A stretch of DNA of 64,000 nucleotides from Flavobacterium hydrocarbonoxydans (GTDB taxonomy: Bacteria; Bacteroidota; Bacteroidia; Flavobacteriales; Flavobacteriaceae): positions 1 through 64,000 of the forward strand of contig NZ_WSTB01000008.1 in NCBI RefSeq assembly GCF_009789235.1. The letters run 5' to 3'. The notes below the pieces were generated by a model. The model was given only the letters and a program-made list of their open reading frames with translations. It did no database searches and was not told where the DNA came from. Shown here piece by piece: positions 50,452 through 57,509 of the stretch. Made by a program: the position numbers and the translations under genes. Positions within the stretch are counted from its first letter, which is position 1. Each line of letters begins with the position of its first letter.

Positions 50452-51168
50452 ATGAAATGTGTAATTATAGATGATGAACCTTTAGCTGTTGAACTATTGA
50501 AAGATTTTGTAAGTAAAATCGATTCGCTGGAACTCGTAAACACGTTTAATAATGCGATTGATGCCGTTTCTTTTATCAATCAGACCAATGTAGATTTAAT
50601 TTTTTTAGACATTCAGATGCCTCATTTTTCAGGTATTGAATTTTTGAATACCATCGAAAAAAAGCCTTTAATTATTTTTACAACTGCCTATTCTGATTAT
50701 GCTGTTGAAGGATTTAATTTAGGAGCCGTTGATTATTTGGTAAAACCAATTCCGTTTCATCGTTTTTTAAAATCGGTTGTAAGAGCACAACAGATTCACA
50801 ATCCTGCAGCGGTTACTCCAACTGCTGACGTTGCCATTGCAACTCCTGAAATCGATCAGGATTTTATGTTTGTCAGGGCCGAATACGAAAATGTAAAATT
50901 AAACTTTTCGGATATTTTATTTATAGAAGGGCTCAAGGATTATGTAAAAATTTACACCACCGACCATAAATACACGCTGACTTTAATTAGTCTGATAAAA
51001 TTAGAAAATTTACTTTCCAGCAAAGGATTTTCGCGTATTCACCGTTCGTATATCATCAACATCAAACACGTTAAATCGATACAAAAGAACAAGGTTTTAA
51101 TAAGTGATAAAAGAATTCCGATTAGCGAAAGTTATAAAAATGCTTTTTTCGAAAGAATCAATTTGTAG
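50452..51168 (+). CDS. LytTR-family response regulator
   Basis: This 238-aa protein has a receiver domain (1-120) with phospho-acceptor D53 in LIFLDIQMPHFSG, acidic pocket D7/D8 and lysine in VDYLVKPI. A LytTR DNA-binding domain spans about 140-238, with DFMFVRAEYENVKLNFSDILFIEGLKDYVKIYT and FSRIHRSYIINIKHVKSI. It is the probable partner of the LytS-type kinase two genes upstream. The 121-nt gap before it holds a perfect 16-bp direct repeat, a candidate autoregulatory site. The gene converges on the gamma-carbonic-anhydrase gene at a long hairpin. Confidence 0.96.
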   Translation: MKCVIIDDEPLAVELLKDFVSKIDSLELVNTFNNAIDAVSFINQTNVDLIFLDIQMPHFSGIEFLNTIEKKPLIIFTTAYSDYAVEGFNLGAVDYLVKPIPFHRFLKSVVRAQQIHNPAAVTPTADVAIATPEIDQDFMFVRAEYENVKLNFSDILFIEGLKDYVKIYTTDHKYTLTLISLIKLENLLSSKGFSRIHRSYIINIKHVKSIQKNKVLISDKRIPISESYKNAFFERINL

Positions 51169-51193
51169 TTTTTTAAAATTCCAAAAAAAATAA

Positions 51194-51239
51194 AAATTCC
51201 AAATTCCAAAGGCTCTATGCGTATTGGAATTTGGAATTT
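51194..51239. terminator. Bidirectional hairpin between LytTR and carbonic-anhydrase-like genes
   Basis: AAATTCCAAATTCCAA (51194-51209) and TTGGAATTTGGAATTT (51224-51239) form a 16-bp perfect stem with a 14-nt loop. It lies between two convergent genes. The stem has low G/C and internal direct repeats, so it may be a repeat element acting as terminator. Confidence 0.7.
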
Positions 51240-51262
51240 CATTTTTGGATTTTTTTTAAGTG

Positions 51263-51775
51263 TTATTCCTTAAACCATCCTGAATACATCACATAATTAT
51301 TAGAAATACGTTCGATTTCTCCGGCAAAATCGGATTGATCGATATCTTTTACTTTCTTAGCCGGTACACCTGCATAAATACTGCCTGAAGTAATTACAGT
51401 ATTTTGAGTTACTACAGCTCCAGCTGCGACAATAGAGTTACTTTCCACTACGCAATTATCCATCACAATTGCCCCCATTCCTATTAATACATTATCCTGA
51501 ATGGTACAACCGTGTACTATGGCGTTATGGCCTATAGAAACATTATTACCAATAATTGTGGGATGTTTTTGATACGTACAATGTATAACAGCTCCATCCT
51601 GAATGTTTACTTTATTGCCAATTTTAATAAAATTGACATCACCGCGAATTACCGCATTAAACCAAACGCTGCAAGAGGTTCCAAAGCTTACATCGCCTAC
51701 AATTGTAGCGTTTTCGGCTACATAACAATCTTCTGGAATCACTGGAGCTTTTCCGTTTACCGCTTTAATTAGCAT
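51263..51775 (-). CDS. Gamma-carbonic anhydrase family protein
   Basis: This 170-aa protein has a left-handed beta-helix built of hexapeptide repeats (IVGDVSFGTSC, VNFIKIGNKVNIQDGAVIH, IIGNNVSIGHNAIVHGC). The three zinc ligands of the family are present: H65, H83, H88. The C-terminal helix (FAGEIERISNNYVMYSGWF) closes the trimer. Proteins of this YrdA/PaaY-like group sometimes lack carbonic anhydrase activity, so an enzyme role is probable but not sure. It follows the PorP/SprF gene on the same strand after 16 nt, so they are co-transcribed, though their jobs seem unrelated. Confidence 0.94.
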   Translation of the reverse strand: MLIKAVNGKAPVIPEDCYVAENATIVGDVSFGTSCSVWFNAVIRGDVNFIKIGNKVNIQDGAVIHCTYQKHPTIIGNNVSIGHNAIVHGCTIQDNVLIGMGAIVMDNCVVESNSIVAAGAVVTQNTVITSGSIYAGVPAKKVKDIDQSDFAGEIERISNNYVMYSGWFKE

Positions 51776-51791
51776 AATTTGGATTTTAAAA

Positions 51792-52781
51792 TTAATTAAT
51801 AGCCGGGCAATTACAATCGTAACGCTCTTTTTTACAGAACAAATTGATTCCTAAAGTAATTTGGTGAAAACCACCTGTATCAAATTTTACATCTCCGGCT
51901 ACATGCGAATACGTGTAGGCAAACATAAAGTTTTTGTAATTTACGCCTACTAAAGGTGTAAAATATTGTAGTTTTTGCGAAGCCACTCCGCTGGTTGTAC
52001 TGTATTGTGCGCCATCAAAACTTCTTCTGTAGGATAATCCGGCCCACAGACTTCCAAAATCCATGTTTTTATAGGCTTTTAAGTTGGCATCAATTGATTT
52101 TTGTTTGGTTTGATCAAATAATTGAAAAAGCACAGATGGCTCCCATGTAATATTTTCTTTGTTTCCAAAAACGTATCCGGCACTTAGTAAATACTTTCGA
52201 ACATTATCGCTTTCATAATCACTGTATAATTCTCTTCTGGTTTCTATCAAACCCTGAACGGTCGCGTGTGCGTAGAAATTCAAATAGTTATACGAAGCTC
52301 CAAAATCGACATTGAAATAAGAGTCTTTTTGGATAGATCCATAAACCAGTGGATCAAAAGAACCGCCAAAACTGGTTTCATCTAACTGATTCTGAATCAT
52401 TCCGGCGCTAATTCCAAACGAAAGCTGATTCAAATCGACTTCATCTCTTGAAAACATGATATGATGTGCATAAGTAACTTTTACACCTTTCTGAGAGTGG
52501 TAGCCATTTTCGTCATTAAAAAAAATAATTCCGGCTCCGGATCTTTCTCCTAATCTGCCATTCACACTCAATGTTTGCAAAGCGGGTGCATCTTCCTGAC
52601 CGAACCATTGTTTTCTGGCTGTTAGTCTAACTTTGGCACAATTAGCAGCTCCAGCCATCGAAGGATGAATTAAATAATAATTATCAGATAAATAATCAGA
52701 ATATACTGGAATTCCTTCTTGAGAATAGGAATAAAACGACGCTATTAAAAAAGTTATTAAAAACTTGATTTTAAATTTCAT
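51792..52781 (-). CDS. PorP/SprF family T9SS-associated outer-membrane protein
   Basis: This 329-aa protein has a signal peptide (FLITFLIASFYSYSQ). The family start motif is VYSDYLSDNYYLIHPSMAGAANCAKVRLTARKQWFG, with the NPxxAG-like HPSMAG. An amphipathic barrel follows and ends FDTGGFHQITLGINLFC. PorP/SprF proteins are found as T9SS partners for surface attachment of type B cargo such as the 716-aa protein at 4427. No large cargo gene sits directly beside it, so its cargo is unknown. First gene of a two-gene minus unit with the gamma-carbonic anhydrase. Confidence 0.94.
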   Translation of the reverse strand: MKFKIKFLITFLIASFYSYSQEGIPVYSDYLSDNYYLIHPSMAGAANCAKVRLTARKQWFGQEDAPALQTLSVNGRLGERSGAGIIFFNDENGYHSQKGVKVTYAHHIMFSRDEVDLNQLSFGISAGMIQNQLDETSFGGSFDPLVYGSIQKDSYFNVDFGASYNYLNFYAHATVQGLIETRRELYSDYESDNVRKYLLSAGYVFGNKENITWEPSVLFQLFDQTKQKSIDANLKAYKNMDFGSLWAGLSYRRSFDGAQYSTTSGVASQKLQYFTPLVGVNYKNFMFAYTYSHVAGDVKFDTGGFHQITLGINLFCKKERYDCNCPAIN

Positions 52782-52901
52782 AAAGAGATTTTATTTGACA
52801 TTTTTTTTTTGATTCTTCCATTTACACTTACATACTACAAAAAGAATCTTAATAATTTTATTAAAAAACCAAATATAGCCATTAGTAGAAAATAACTTTA
52901 C

Positions 52902-52909
52902 TAAATTTG
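52902..52909 (+). promoter_or_regulatory. Candidate -7 box (TAAATTTG) of the NifU-like gene
   Basis: TAAATTTG lies 16 nt before the ATG. TTA rather than TTG stands at the expected upstream distance. Confidence 0.45.
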
Positions 52910-52925
52910 TAAAAATTTCTAAATC

Positions 52926-53825
52926 ATGACAAAAATCACCATAAAAGAAACTCAAAATCCTACTATAATAAAGTTCGAATTTGATGATTTCATTACTCAA
53001 AATCAAAATTTTGAATTCAAAAACATAGATGAGGCTCAGGCTTCCCCTTTAGCACAGCAGCTATTTTATCTTCCGTTTGTAAAAACCGTTTATATTTCAG
53101 GCAATTTTATTGCTGTAGAAAGATACAGTATTGTAGAATGGGATGATGTAAAAGACGCTGTTGCAGAACAAATTGAAGCTTTTGTAGCTAAAGGAGGCGT
53201 TATTATTAAAGTAGAGGAAACCCAAACCAAAAAACAGCCTATTACTGTTTATGGCGAAACTACTCCAAACCCTTCAGCGTTAAAATTTGTAGTAAGCAGA
53301 ATGCTGACCAGAAATGCTGTTGAATATAAAAACATCGATCAGACAGCTTCTTCGCCTTTGGCACAGGAATTATTCAAATTTCCTTATGTAAAAGAGGTTT
53401 TTATTGATGAAAACTATATTTCGGTTACCAAATATGACATCAATGACTGGTCAGAAATCACCCTTGAATTAAGAACTTTTATCAAACAATTTATAGAAAA
53501 TGGTGGAACTGTTCTGGATGAAAATTTAATAGAAGTATCCACTAAAAACGATATTACCAAAGACGAAGCTTTTGATAAACTGGATGTAACATCTCAGCAA
53601 ATTATCAATATCTTAGAAGAATACGTAAAACCTGCTGTTGCGGCAGACGGAGGAAATATTGCTTTTGACTCCTATAATGAAGATAATAAAGTGGTAAAGG
53701 TAATTTTGCAAGGAGCCTGCAGCGGTTGTCCTTCCTCTACATTTACTCTGAAAAGCGGTATCGAGAATATGTTAAAAAGCATGCTTAACGACGAAAAGAT
53801 AACGGTTGAAGCTTTAAATGCTTAA
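52926..53825 (+). CDS. NifU-like Fe-S cluster scaffold with duplicated N-terminal domain
   Basis: This 299-aa protein has two tandem Nfu N-terminal-type domains (about 1-95: ETQNPTIIKFEFDDFITQNQNFEFKNIDEAQASPLAQQLF; about 100-195: ETTPNPSALKFVVSRMLTRNAVEYKNIDQTASSPLAQELF). The C-terminal NifU domain holds the CxxC cluster motif in GACSGCPSSTFTLKSGIENM. It is predicted to carry and deliver Fe-S clusters in the cytoplasm. The two N-terminal domains are clearly paralogous, a duplication inside the gene. The gene has its own promoter box and terminator. A symbol is withheld because nfuA, nifU and similar names are mixed in this phylum. Confidence 0.95.
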   Translation: MTKITIKETQNPTIIKFEFDDFITQNQNFEFKNIDEAQASPLAQQLFYLPFVKTVYISGNFIAVERYSIVEWDDVKDAVAEQIEAFVAKGGVIIKVEETQTKKQPITVYGETTPNPSALKFVVSRMLTRNAVEYKNIDQTASSPLAQELFKFPYVKEVFIDENYISVTKYDINDWSEITLELRTFIKQFIENGGTVLDENLIEVSTKNDITKDEAFDKLDVTSQQIINILEEYVKPAVAADGGNIAFDSYNEDNKVVKVILQGACSGCPSSTFTLKSGIENMLKSMLNDEKITVEALNA

Positions 53826-53845
53826 AAAACATTCTAAATATTATC

Positions 53846-53872
53846 AAAAAGCGTCTTTTTAAGGCGCTTTTT
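53846..53872 (+). terminator. Terminator of the NifU-like gene
   Basis: AAAAAGCGTC (53846-53855) pairs with GGCGCTTTTT (53863-53872) with one G-U pair and a TTTTTAA loop, then further T residues. It lies 20 nt past the stop codon. Confidence 0.85.
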
Positions 53873-53980
53873 TTATAAAATCATATCTCATTAATTTTCA
53901 GTATTTTATTGACAACATAATCCTGTTATTGTGTAAAAAAATAGTTAATATTGTAGTATAAACTAATCAATACTAAAACC

Positions 53981-54454
53981 ATGGGATTATCATCTTTTTT
54001 TAAAAATTTATTTGGCTCAGCCAAAGAAACTGCTACAGATGTGGCCAATCAGGCTGAAAGCACTTTTGAACAAGCCAAAGAAGCAGCTGCACCTTATATA
54101 GAAAAAGCTGAAACTTTTGCTGAAGAAACCATTGCTAAAGCCAAAGAAGCTTCGGAACCATTACTTGACAGTGCTGCAGAATATGCCAGCCAGGCAAAAG
54201 ATATCGTAAGCGAGTATGTAGAAAAAGCTTCTGACTCTATAAGTAATGTGATAGATTCTGTAAAAGAAAAAACAACTGAAACTGCCAGCGAAGCCAAAAC
54301 TGTTGTGACGGAAACTGTTGTTGACGCTGCCGAAAAAACCGAAGAAGCTGCAGATGAAGCCAAAACCGTTGTTTCAGAAACAGTTGTTGATGCCGCCGAA
54401 AAAACAGAAGAAGCTGCAGATGAAGTTGCGAATAACGCTCCGGATAAAGAATAA
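53981..54454 (+). CDS. YtxH/apolipophorin-like helical protein with internal repeats
   Basis: At 157 aa, this is a low-complexity, alanine- and glutamate-rich, probably all-helical protein with no signal peptide and an amphipathic N-terminus (MGLSSFFKNLFGSAKETATD). The rest is made of 11-residue-like repeats (AESTFEQAKEAAAPYIEKAETFAEETIAKAKEA). The last part has two 22-residue copies of AKTVV-ETVVDAAEKTEEAADE, encoded by the DNA repeat at 54293-54424. It resembles LEA/YtxH-like stress proteins; function unknown. A terminator follows at 54511-54532. It may be strongly expressed, as the codon choice is simple; this is inference. Confidence 0.8.
   Translation: MGLSSFFKNLFGSAKETATDVANQAESTFEQAKEAAAPYIEKAETFAEETIAKAKEASEPLLDSAAEYASQAKDIVSEYVEKASDSISNVIDSVKEKTTETASEAKTVVTETVVDAAEKTEEAADEAKTVVSETVVDAAEKTEEAADEVANNAPDKE
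54293..54424 (+). repeat. Two tandem 66-bp repeats inside the YtxH-like gene
   Basis: 54293-54358 and 54359-54424 encode the same 22 residues apart from one change (VVTE versus VVSE). The DNA copies differ mainly at synonymous third positions. This indicates in-frame duplication kept under protein-level selection. Confidence 0.9.
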
Positions 54455-54489
54455 AAAAATATTCTCTTTTTTGTAAAAAGAATTGTTTT

Positions 54490-54497
54490 TATATTTG
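54490..54497 (+). promoter_or_regulatory. Candidate -7 box (TATATTTG) for mscS
   Basis: TATATTTG (54490-54497) has a TTG at 54471-54473, 16 nt upstream, slightly shorter than the 18 nt of the clear promoters here. Transcription from it would include the hairpin at 54511-54532 in the mscS leader. Confidence 0.5.
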
Positions 54498-54510
54498 CAA
54501 AAACAAACCT

Positions 54511-54536
54511 AAACCTTCTCCTGAGAAGGTTTTTTT
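54511..54536 (+). terminator. Hairpin with T run before mscS
   Basis: AAACCTTCTC (54511-54520) and GAGAAGGTTT (54523-54532) form a 10-bp stem with a 2-nt loop, then T residues. It ends 12 nt before the mscS ATG. It may terminate the YtxH-like transcript or act as an attenuator of mscS. Confidence 0.75.
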
Positions 54537-54547
54537 ATTCTTAAAAA

Positions 54548-55372
54548 ATGGACATTCAACCCGATCAAATTACCAATTATGCTGATAAATTTATCAATGT
54601 TTTAATTGATTATTCTCCAAAGCTAATTTCTGCGTTATTAATTCTTTTCGTTGGATTATATGCCATCCGGTTAATCAACAGAATCATTAGAAAAATAATG
54701 ATTAAAAGAAATTTAGACCCTACTCTGACTAAATTTCTCGCCGACATATTGCTTTGGGCGTTGCGAATTTTATTGTTTGTAACTTTTATCTCGAAACTCG
54801 GAATAGAAACCTCGTCATTCGTAGCCATCTTAGGAGCAATGGGACTTGCTGTAGGTTTGTCATTGCAAGGTTCATTGTCAAACTTTGCCGGCGGAATGCT
54901 GATTATTTTATTCAAACCTTTTAAAGTTGGGGATACTATCGAAGCACAAGGCGTTATTGCTACAGTAAGCGAAATTCAGATTTTTGTTACCAAATTACTT
55001 ACAGCTAATAACCAAACCGTTTTTGTACCCAATGGAGCTTTATCAAACGGAAATATCATCAATTATTCTATGCAGGGCGAAAGAAGAGCAGATCTGACTT
55101 TTGCCATTTCCTATGATTCTGATATTAAAAAAGCAAAAGATATTTTATTAGATGTTTTAAACAAAAACCCCAAAGTACTTAAAAATCCGGCTCCGGAAGT
55201 CTTTGTAAAAAACCTGACTTCAAGTGCTATTGAATTTGCCGTTAGACCCTGGGCCAAAAACGAAAATTTCGGTGCTGTTTTTACTGAAACATTAGAAAAT
55301 TGTAAAACTGCTTTAGACCAGGCAGGAATAGACGTTCAGCCTTTTACAATTGGAGCAAGTAAAAATTTATAA
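54548..55372 (+). CDS. Small-conductance mechanosensitive channel, MscS family
   Basis: This 274-aa protein of the minimal MscS type opens on membrane tension to release solutes. There are three membrane helices (KLISALLILFVGLYAIRLI, LLWALRILLFVTFIS, and the pore helix SFVAILGAMGLAVGLSLQGSLSNFAGGMLIILF with the Gly/Ala-rich TM3). The beta domain (FKVGDTIEAQGVIATVSEI) and alpha/beta domain (GERRADLTFAISYDSDIKKAKDILLDVLNKNPKVL) complete the fold. It begins 12 nt after a terminator-like hairpin. Its stop is 1 nt from the stop of convergent tsaB. mscS-like paralogues exist, so no symbol is assigned. Confidence 0.95.
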   Translation: MDIQPDQITNYADKFINVLIDYSPKLISALLILFVGLYAIRLINRIIRKIMIKRNLDPTLTKFLADILLWALRILLFVTFISKLGIETSSFVAILGAMGLAVGLSLQGSLSNFAGGMLIILFKPFKVGDTIEAQGVIATVSEIQIFVTKLLTANNQTVFVPNGALSNGNIINYSMQGERRADLTFAISYDSDIKKAKDILLDVLNKNPKVLKNPAPEVFVKNLTSSAIEFAVRPWAKNENFGAVFTETLENCKTALDQAGIDVQPFTIGASKNL

Positions 55373-55373
55373 A

Positions 55374-56042
55374 TTACTTTTTTGAAGTAGTCATCAAAAA
55401 ATCTTTTAAATAATACGGTTCAAAATAAGCGACATCTACAGTGTCGCTTTTTTGATACTTATCATAACTGATTGCACTCATCTCATTTGCTGAAGGATAT
55501 TTGATGTCTTCCAGAAAAACAAAATTCTCTTTTGTCAAAACTGATTTGCATTTTTCAGCGCAATCGCCTACGAAATAAAGCGTTTCTGTGTAATCTTTAA
55601 AGGAATCTTCGGTAATGATTTCGGCTTCTATTGCTCTTTCTTTTTCAAGATCTGAATTAAAAACGGCACTATACACTTCCATTCTGCGGGCATCAAGCAT
55701 AGGAATAATTTTTCCTTCTGCAATCTTTGCTTTTGAAGCCAAAGTCTGCAAAGTATCAACAGCAATCAACGGAATGTTCAATGCAAAACACAAACCTTTT
55801 GCTGCCGAAACTCCAATTCTCAATCCCGTATAAGAACCTGGTCCCTGACTAACCGCCACAGCAGCTAATTCCTGAAAAGAAACGCCTGCTTGCTTGAGGA
55901 CTTCTTCTATAAAAACGTGTAATTTTTCGGCATGCGAATAGCCTTCTTCTGCAATTTCTTTACAAAGAATTGTTTCGCCGTTTTTAGCTATAGCTACAGA
56001 ACAATTTTTAGTAGCAGTTTCGATATTAAGAATGAAAGACAA
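55374..56042 (-). CDS. tsaB: tRNA threonylcarbamoyladenosine synthesis protein TsaB
   Basis: This 222-aa protein is a partner of TsaD and TsaE in making t6A37 in ANN-decoding tRNAs. The N-terminal ASKHA fold begins with ILNIETATKNCSVAIAKNG. VAVSQGPGSYTGLRIGVSAAKGLCFALNIPLIAVDTLQTLAS is the conserved TsaB core, followed by MLDARRMEVYSAVF. Length fits TsaB. It follows the MacAB-like operon on the same strand after 168 nt with a hairpin between, so it is a separate transcript or read-through. It converges on mscS with a 1-nt gap. Confidence 0.96.
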   Translation of the reverse strand: MSFILNIETATKNCSVAIAKNGETILCKEIAEEGYSHAEKLHVFIEEVLKQAGVSFQELAAVAVSQGPGSYTGLRIGVSAAKGLCFALNIPLIAVDTLQTLASKAKIAEGKIIPMLDARRMEVYSAVFNSDLEKERAIEAEIITEDSFKDYTETLYFVGDCAEKCKSVLTKENFVFLEDIKYPSANEMSAISYDKYQKSDTVDVAYFEPYYLKDFLMTTSKK

Positions 56043-56135
56043 TGTGTTTATTTTTAAATTTATTGATTAAAGTACTTCGGTTAAAAATCACTTTAGCATT
56101 TTAACCGCAAAGTAACGCAAAGTTTTTATGCAAAA

Positions 56136-56164
56136 AAACACAAAGCTTTGCGAACTTTGTGTTT
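56136..56164 (-). terminator. Terminator of the MacAB-like operon
   Basis: AAACACAAAG (56136-56145) pairs with CTTTGTGTTT (56155-56164) around a 9-nt loop. On the minus strand it is followed by a T run. It lies 46 nt past the last operon gene. The flanking words CGCAAAG and CTTTGCGAA also occur as repeats (compare 31561-31625). Confidence 0.75.
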
Positions 56165-56210
56165 CTTTTAATTTAACTTATTTTTTTCTTCCTCTGAAGT
56201 TAGAATTAAA

Positions 56211-57503
56211 TTACTTCTTAGGAGTTTCCTCTTTTTTAATTTTTACTTTATCTCCAGAATTTAAGTCTTTCGAAACAGTACTATAAGGCCCTGTAATCAC
56301 GACATCGCCTGCTTTTAAACCTGTCATTACCTCGATATTCGTATCGTCCTGAATTCCGGTTTTAATCACACGGATTTTTGCCTTATCACCCACTTTTACA
56401 AAAACACATTCGAATTTTTTATCGCTCTTTGGTTTATCTTTTTGTTCTTCGTTAGGATCTTCTACTTTAAATTCCTTCACTGCTGCAGTATCCGATTTTA
56501 CTACCACGGCACTAATTGGCACTGCCAGAACATTTGCTTTCGTTTTTGTAATAATATCAACTGTAGCGGTCATTCCTGGTCTGAAAGGAGAATACGTACT
56601 AGGTTTTCCTTCTAATAAATCCTGATACGATTCTTTTAAGATTCTAACTTTCACTTTAAAATTAGTCACCTGATCCGAAGTCAGTGTACTGCTTGCCGAA
56701 TTCGAAATACTGGTTACAATTCCTTTAAATTGTTTTTTCAGATACGCATCTACTTCAACATTGGCTTCATCACCAATTTTTATTTTTACAATGTCATTTT
56801 CGTTAACATCAACTTCAACTTCCATATTGTTTAGGTTGGCTACTCTCAAAAGTTCCGTTCCGGCCATTTGCTGTGTTCCTAAAACACGTTCACCTAATTC
56901 AACATTCAGCACCGAAATAGTTCCATCTGCAGGAGCGTAAATTGTAGTACGGCCTAAATTGTCTTTTGCTTCATTTACAGAAGCCGAAGCACTTTGAACA
57001 GTAAAATAAGCGTTTTGTTTGGTTGCTTTTGCCACTTCAAAAGAGGCGATGGCTTTATCCCAGTCTGATTTAGAAATTACGCCTTTTTCAAACAAGGTTT
57101 TATTTCGGTCATAATTAGCTTTTGCTTCTTTAAAACTTGCTTCTGATTGCGTTAAACCTGCTTTAGTTCCTGATAAATTTGATATCGAACGATTGTAACT
57201 TGAAGTATATAAATCCGGATTTATTTTTACCAATAAGTCTCCTTTTTTTACAACCTGTCCTTCTTTTACATTCAATAAAATAATTTCTCCTGAAACCTCC
57301 GGCGAAATTTTCACTTCAATTTCAGGCTGAATTTTACCCGTTGCCGAAACCGTTTCGACAATAGTGGATGCCAAAACTTTCGAAATTTCTACTTCTTTTC
57401 CTTCATCCTTATTTCCTATCACCCCGGCTTTAGACAAACCAATTAAAGCTGCAATAAGCACTACTGCACCGCCGACTAAGAAATAAATTGTTTTTTTTGA
57501 CAT
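56211..57503 (-). CDS. Periplasmic adaptor subunit (MacA/HlyD type), second of the operon
   Basis: This 430-aa adaptor has an N-terminal membrane anchor (YFLVGGAVVLIAALIGLSKAG). Then comes the biotinyl-lipoyl module (KISPEVSGEIILLNVKEGQVVKKGDLLVKINPDLY), a helical hairpin (LSGTKAGLTQSEASFKEAKANYDRN) and beta barrel. The C-terminal domain has a Lys/Asp-rich insert (EDPNEEQKDKPKSDKK). Such adaptors bridge an inner-membrane pump and a TolC-like channel. It is the last gene of the operon, 6 nt after the TolC gene. It is clearly different from the adaptor at 58974, so the two are probably not recent duplicates. Confidence 0.94.
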   Translation of the reverse strand: MSKKTIYFLVGGAVVLIAALIGLSKAGVIGNKDEGKEVEISKVLASTIVETVSATGKIQPEIEVKISPEVSGEIILLNVKEGQVVKKGDLLVKINPDLYTSSYNRSISNLSGTKAGLTQSEASFKEAKANYDRNKTLFEKGVISKSDWDKAIASFEVAKATKQNAYFTVQSASASVNEAKDNLGRTTIYAPADGTISVLNVELGERVLGTQQMAGTELLRVANLNNMEVEVDVNENDIVKIKIGDEANVEVDAYLKKQFKGIVTSISNSASSTLTSDQVTNFKVKVRILKESYQDLLEGKPSTYSPFRPGMTATVDIITKTKANVLAVPISAVVVKSDTAAVKEFKVEDPNEEQKDKPKSDKKFECVFVKVGDKAKIRVIKTGIQDDTNIEVMTGLKAGDVVITGPYSTVSKDLNSGDKVKIKKEETPKK

Positions 57504-57509
57504 AGTAAA

